Shown here piece after piece: positions 55,122-56,669 of a DNA stretch of 56,669 nt. Where the stretch lies: contig JAFWXX010000008.1 in the NCBI GenBank assembly GCA_017522915.1, forward strand, positions 1 through 56,669, written 5' to 3'. The first letter of the stretch is position 1, and the number at the start of each line of letters is the position of its first letter. The notes beneath the pieces were generated by a model. It was not told the origin of the DNA. It made no database searches and worked only from the letters and a program-made list of their open reading frames with translations. Source of the DNA: Bacteroidaceae bacterium. Its GTDB lineage: Bacteria; Bacteroidota; Bacteroidia; Bacteroidales; Bacteroidaceae. A program made the translations under genes and the position numbers.

Positions 55122-56540
55122 ATGAGTGAGACTATCTGTGCGCTGGCTACAGCCCAGGGCGGAGCTATAAACGTAATTAGGGTTTCGGGTGAAAAAGCTA
55201 TCGAAACAGTGTCGCGTATCTTTATTCCAAAGGGTGGCGAACCGCTCGAACAAAGACGTTCTCATACGGTGATTTTCGGTGACTTATGTACTAATGGAAG
55301 AGAAGTGCTTGACGAAGTGCTTGTCACTGTAATGCGTGCTCCCCACAGCTATACAGGAGAAGAGAGCGTGGAGATAAGCTGCCATGCTTCGTCATATATA
55401 ACCCAGCAGATTCTCCTGAGTCTGCTTGATATGGGCATACGTCAGGCCGAACCCGGTGAATTCACCATGCGAGCTTTTCTGAACGGCAAGATGGACCTGA
55501 GCCGTGCCGAGGCTGTAGCCGACCTTGTTGCCTCTACCTCGCGTGCAGCACACCGCCTTGCAATCAATCAGCTTAAGGGCGGCTTCAGCCATGAATTGGG
55601 CAACCTGCGCAACAAGTTGCTTAAGCTCACCTCGCTTATGGAGCTGGAGCTTGATTTCAGCGAAGAGGATGTTACCTTTGCCGACCGTGCCGAACTTATG
55701 CAGCTCTGCGAGGAGGTGGATGAGGTGATGTCGCGCCTTGCCGGTTCGTTCAGTGTGGGAAATGCGGTGAAGAACGGTGTTCCGGTGGCCATTGTAGGTG
55801 AAACGAATACAGGCAAGAGTACCCTTCTCAATGCGCTCCTGCGCGAAGACAGAGCAATTGTAAGCGATATATGCGGCACGACCCGCGACACGGTAGAGGG
55901 GCTTATGACCCTTAGCGGTGTATCGTTCCGTTTTATAGATACTGCAGGAGTGCGCGAGACGCACGATGTTGTAGAGCGCATGGGTATAGAACGTACCCTG
56001 GAACAGCTTGCCAAGTCATCTATAGCATTGTGGCTCATAGACCCTACTGCCGATATGGAACAGATAGAAGAGATAGCAAGGAAGCTGCTCCCGATATGCA
56101 AAGGAAAGAAGCTTGCAGTGCTGGTGAACAAATGTGATGTCGTTGACCCTATCACCCTTTCAAAAGCTATGGAGTGGGGTATGAAGATGGTTGGTAAATA
56201 TGGTGAAGGCGTAGAGTGGGAAGAGCGTGACCTATGGGCGATATCGGCCCGTCAGGGAATAAATATAGACAGGCTCGAAGAGTTCCTTGTGCGCAGCTCG
56301 GCAATGCCTGCAATAGCAGCCGGAGATGTAGTCGTTACCAATGTCCGCCACTACGAGGCACTTGTCCGTGCACTGGAAAACATCAAGGAAGTGAAGACCG
56401 GCCTGGCCGTTGGTCTCTCAGGCGATCTGGTGAGCGAACACCTTCGTTCAGCCATCAGAAACCTCTCCGAAATTGTTGGCGAAGTAACAAGCGATGAAAT
56501 TTTGGGAAATATATTCGCCAACTTTTGTATCGGCAAGTAA
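55122..56540 (+). CDS. mnmE: tRNA modification GTPase MnmE (TrmE)
   Basis: MnmE works with MnmG to modify the wobble uridine of some tRNAs. The 472-residue protein has the N-terminal tetrahydrofolate-binding domain (1-118, ICALATAQGGAINVIRVSG and CHASSYI), a helical domain, the inserted GTPase domain with G1 GETNTGKST (226-234), G3 DTAGVRET and G4 NKCD, and the C-terminal CIGK motif with the catalytic cysteine. It is the last complete gene in the window. Confidence 0.97.
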   Translation: MSETICALATAQGGAINVIRVSGEKAIETVSRIFIPKGGEPLEQRRSHTVIFGDLCTNGREVLDEVLVTVMRAPHSYTGEESVEISCHASSYITQQILLSLLDMGIRQAEPGEFTMRAFLNGKMDLSRAEAVADLVASTSRAAHRLAINQLKGGFSHELGNLRNKLLKLTSLMELELDFSEEDVTFADRAELMQLCEEVDEVMSRLAGSFSVGNAVKNGVPVAIVGETNTGKSTLLNALLREDRAIVSDICGTTRDTVEGLMTLSGVSFRFIDTAGVRETHDVVERMGIERTLEQLAKSSIALWLIDPTADMEQIEEIARKLLPICKGKKLAVLVNKCDVVDPITLSKAMEWGMKMVGKYGEGVEWEERDLWAISARQGINIDRLEEFLVRSSAMPAIAAGDVVVTNVRHYEALVRALENIKEVKTGLAVGLSGDLVSEHLRSAIRNLSEIVGEVTSDEILGNIFANFCIGK

Positions 56541-56572
56541 AATCACTTTATCATTAGCTATCATAAACTATC

Positions 56573-56606
56573 AAAGGCGCTCATTTAGAGCGCCTTTCGT
56601 GTTTTT
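56573..56606 (+). terminator. Terminator after mnmE
   Basis: A perfect 10-bp stem AAAGGCGCTC/GAGCGCCTTT with an ATTTA loop, then CGTGTTTTTG. The last bases of the window hold repeated TTATCA words but no gene. Confidence 0.85.
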
Positions 56607-56669
56607 GTGATAAAGTCAAGTTGTCATTGATATAGCATAGTTTATCACTTTTTTGGGCCATATTTGTCC

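Overview
The window reads as a chromosomal stretch of a Bacteroidales bacterium (Bacteroides/Prevotella-like). The signs are promoters with the Bacteroidetes -33 TTTG / -7 TAnnTTTG pattern, AT-rich leaders with few Shine-Dalgarno sites, and a set of order-typical genes. These include a PUR-domain protein, a 306-residue NusB, DUF5606 and DUF4923 proteins, a serine palmitoyltransferase for sphingolipids, FAS1 lipoproteins, a GH89 glycosidase, and a Bacteroidales C-terminal tail (YDLQGR...GIYI.NG.K) on two giant secreted proteins. The genus cannot be settled from sequence alone.

Layout. 1-1.9 kb: the 3' part of a secreted zinc-peptidase-like gene and an opposing coiled-coil membrane protein, both accessory-looking. 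1.9-6.1 kb: a SPOR lipoprotein, then a fucose operon (fucI, a mutarotase, fucP) without kinase, aldolase or regulator. 6.2-12.9 kb: housekeeping genes ruvX-def-TPR, thrS, infC-rpmI-rplT. 12.9-13.5 kb: a gene-poor stretch with a near-perfect palindrome and a tandem duplicate of the 3' end of mltG. 13.5-19.3 kb: mltG, divergent from a Wza/Wzc-type export pair, then spt. 19.3-19.7 kb: three identical tRNA-Pro(UGG) genes in tandem. 20.0-32.9 kb: a secreted-protein island with a 1998-residue multidomain protein, a 62-residue peptide gene 5 bp behind it, and a 2170-residue GH89 alpha-N-acetylglucosaminidase. 33.0-39.5 kb: rplY-pth-hslR and a PUR protein on the minus strand, then nusB-yajC-ybbR-coaE and DUF5606-DUF4923 on the plus strand. 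39.5-48.7 kb, minus strand: clpB, then two paralogous FAS1 lipoproteins flanking nadE. 49.0-56.5 kb: rubrerythrin, a DUF486 membrane protein with a TtcA-like enzyme, a PD40 protein, NfeD-FloA, a nucleoside phosphorylase and mnmE.

Function. The fucose operon and the GH89 enzyme both fit feeding on host mucin glycans, since fucose and alpha-GlcNAc are terminal mucin sugars; they are 20 kb apart and a link is inference. Several start codons can be corrected because a -7 box lies inside or just upstream of the longest open frame (ruvX, mltG, nadE, ttcA).

The points most worth a second look are: the mltG 3'-end duplication, whose coding part differs only at synonymous positions; a NAD synthetase whose glutaminase domain lacks the nucleophile cysteine; the small peptide gene coupled to the giant secreted protein; the FAS1-nadE-FAS1 arrangement; and a spaced direct repeat upstream of clpB. 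I found no CRISPR array, transposase, integrase or complete mobile element.
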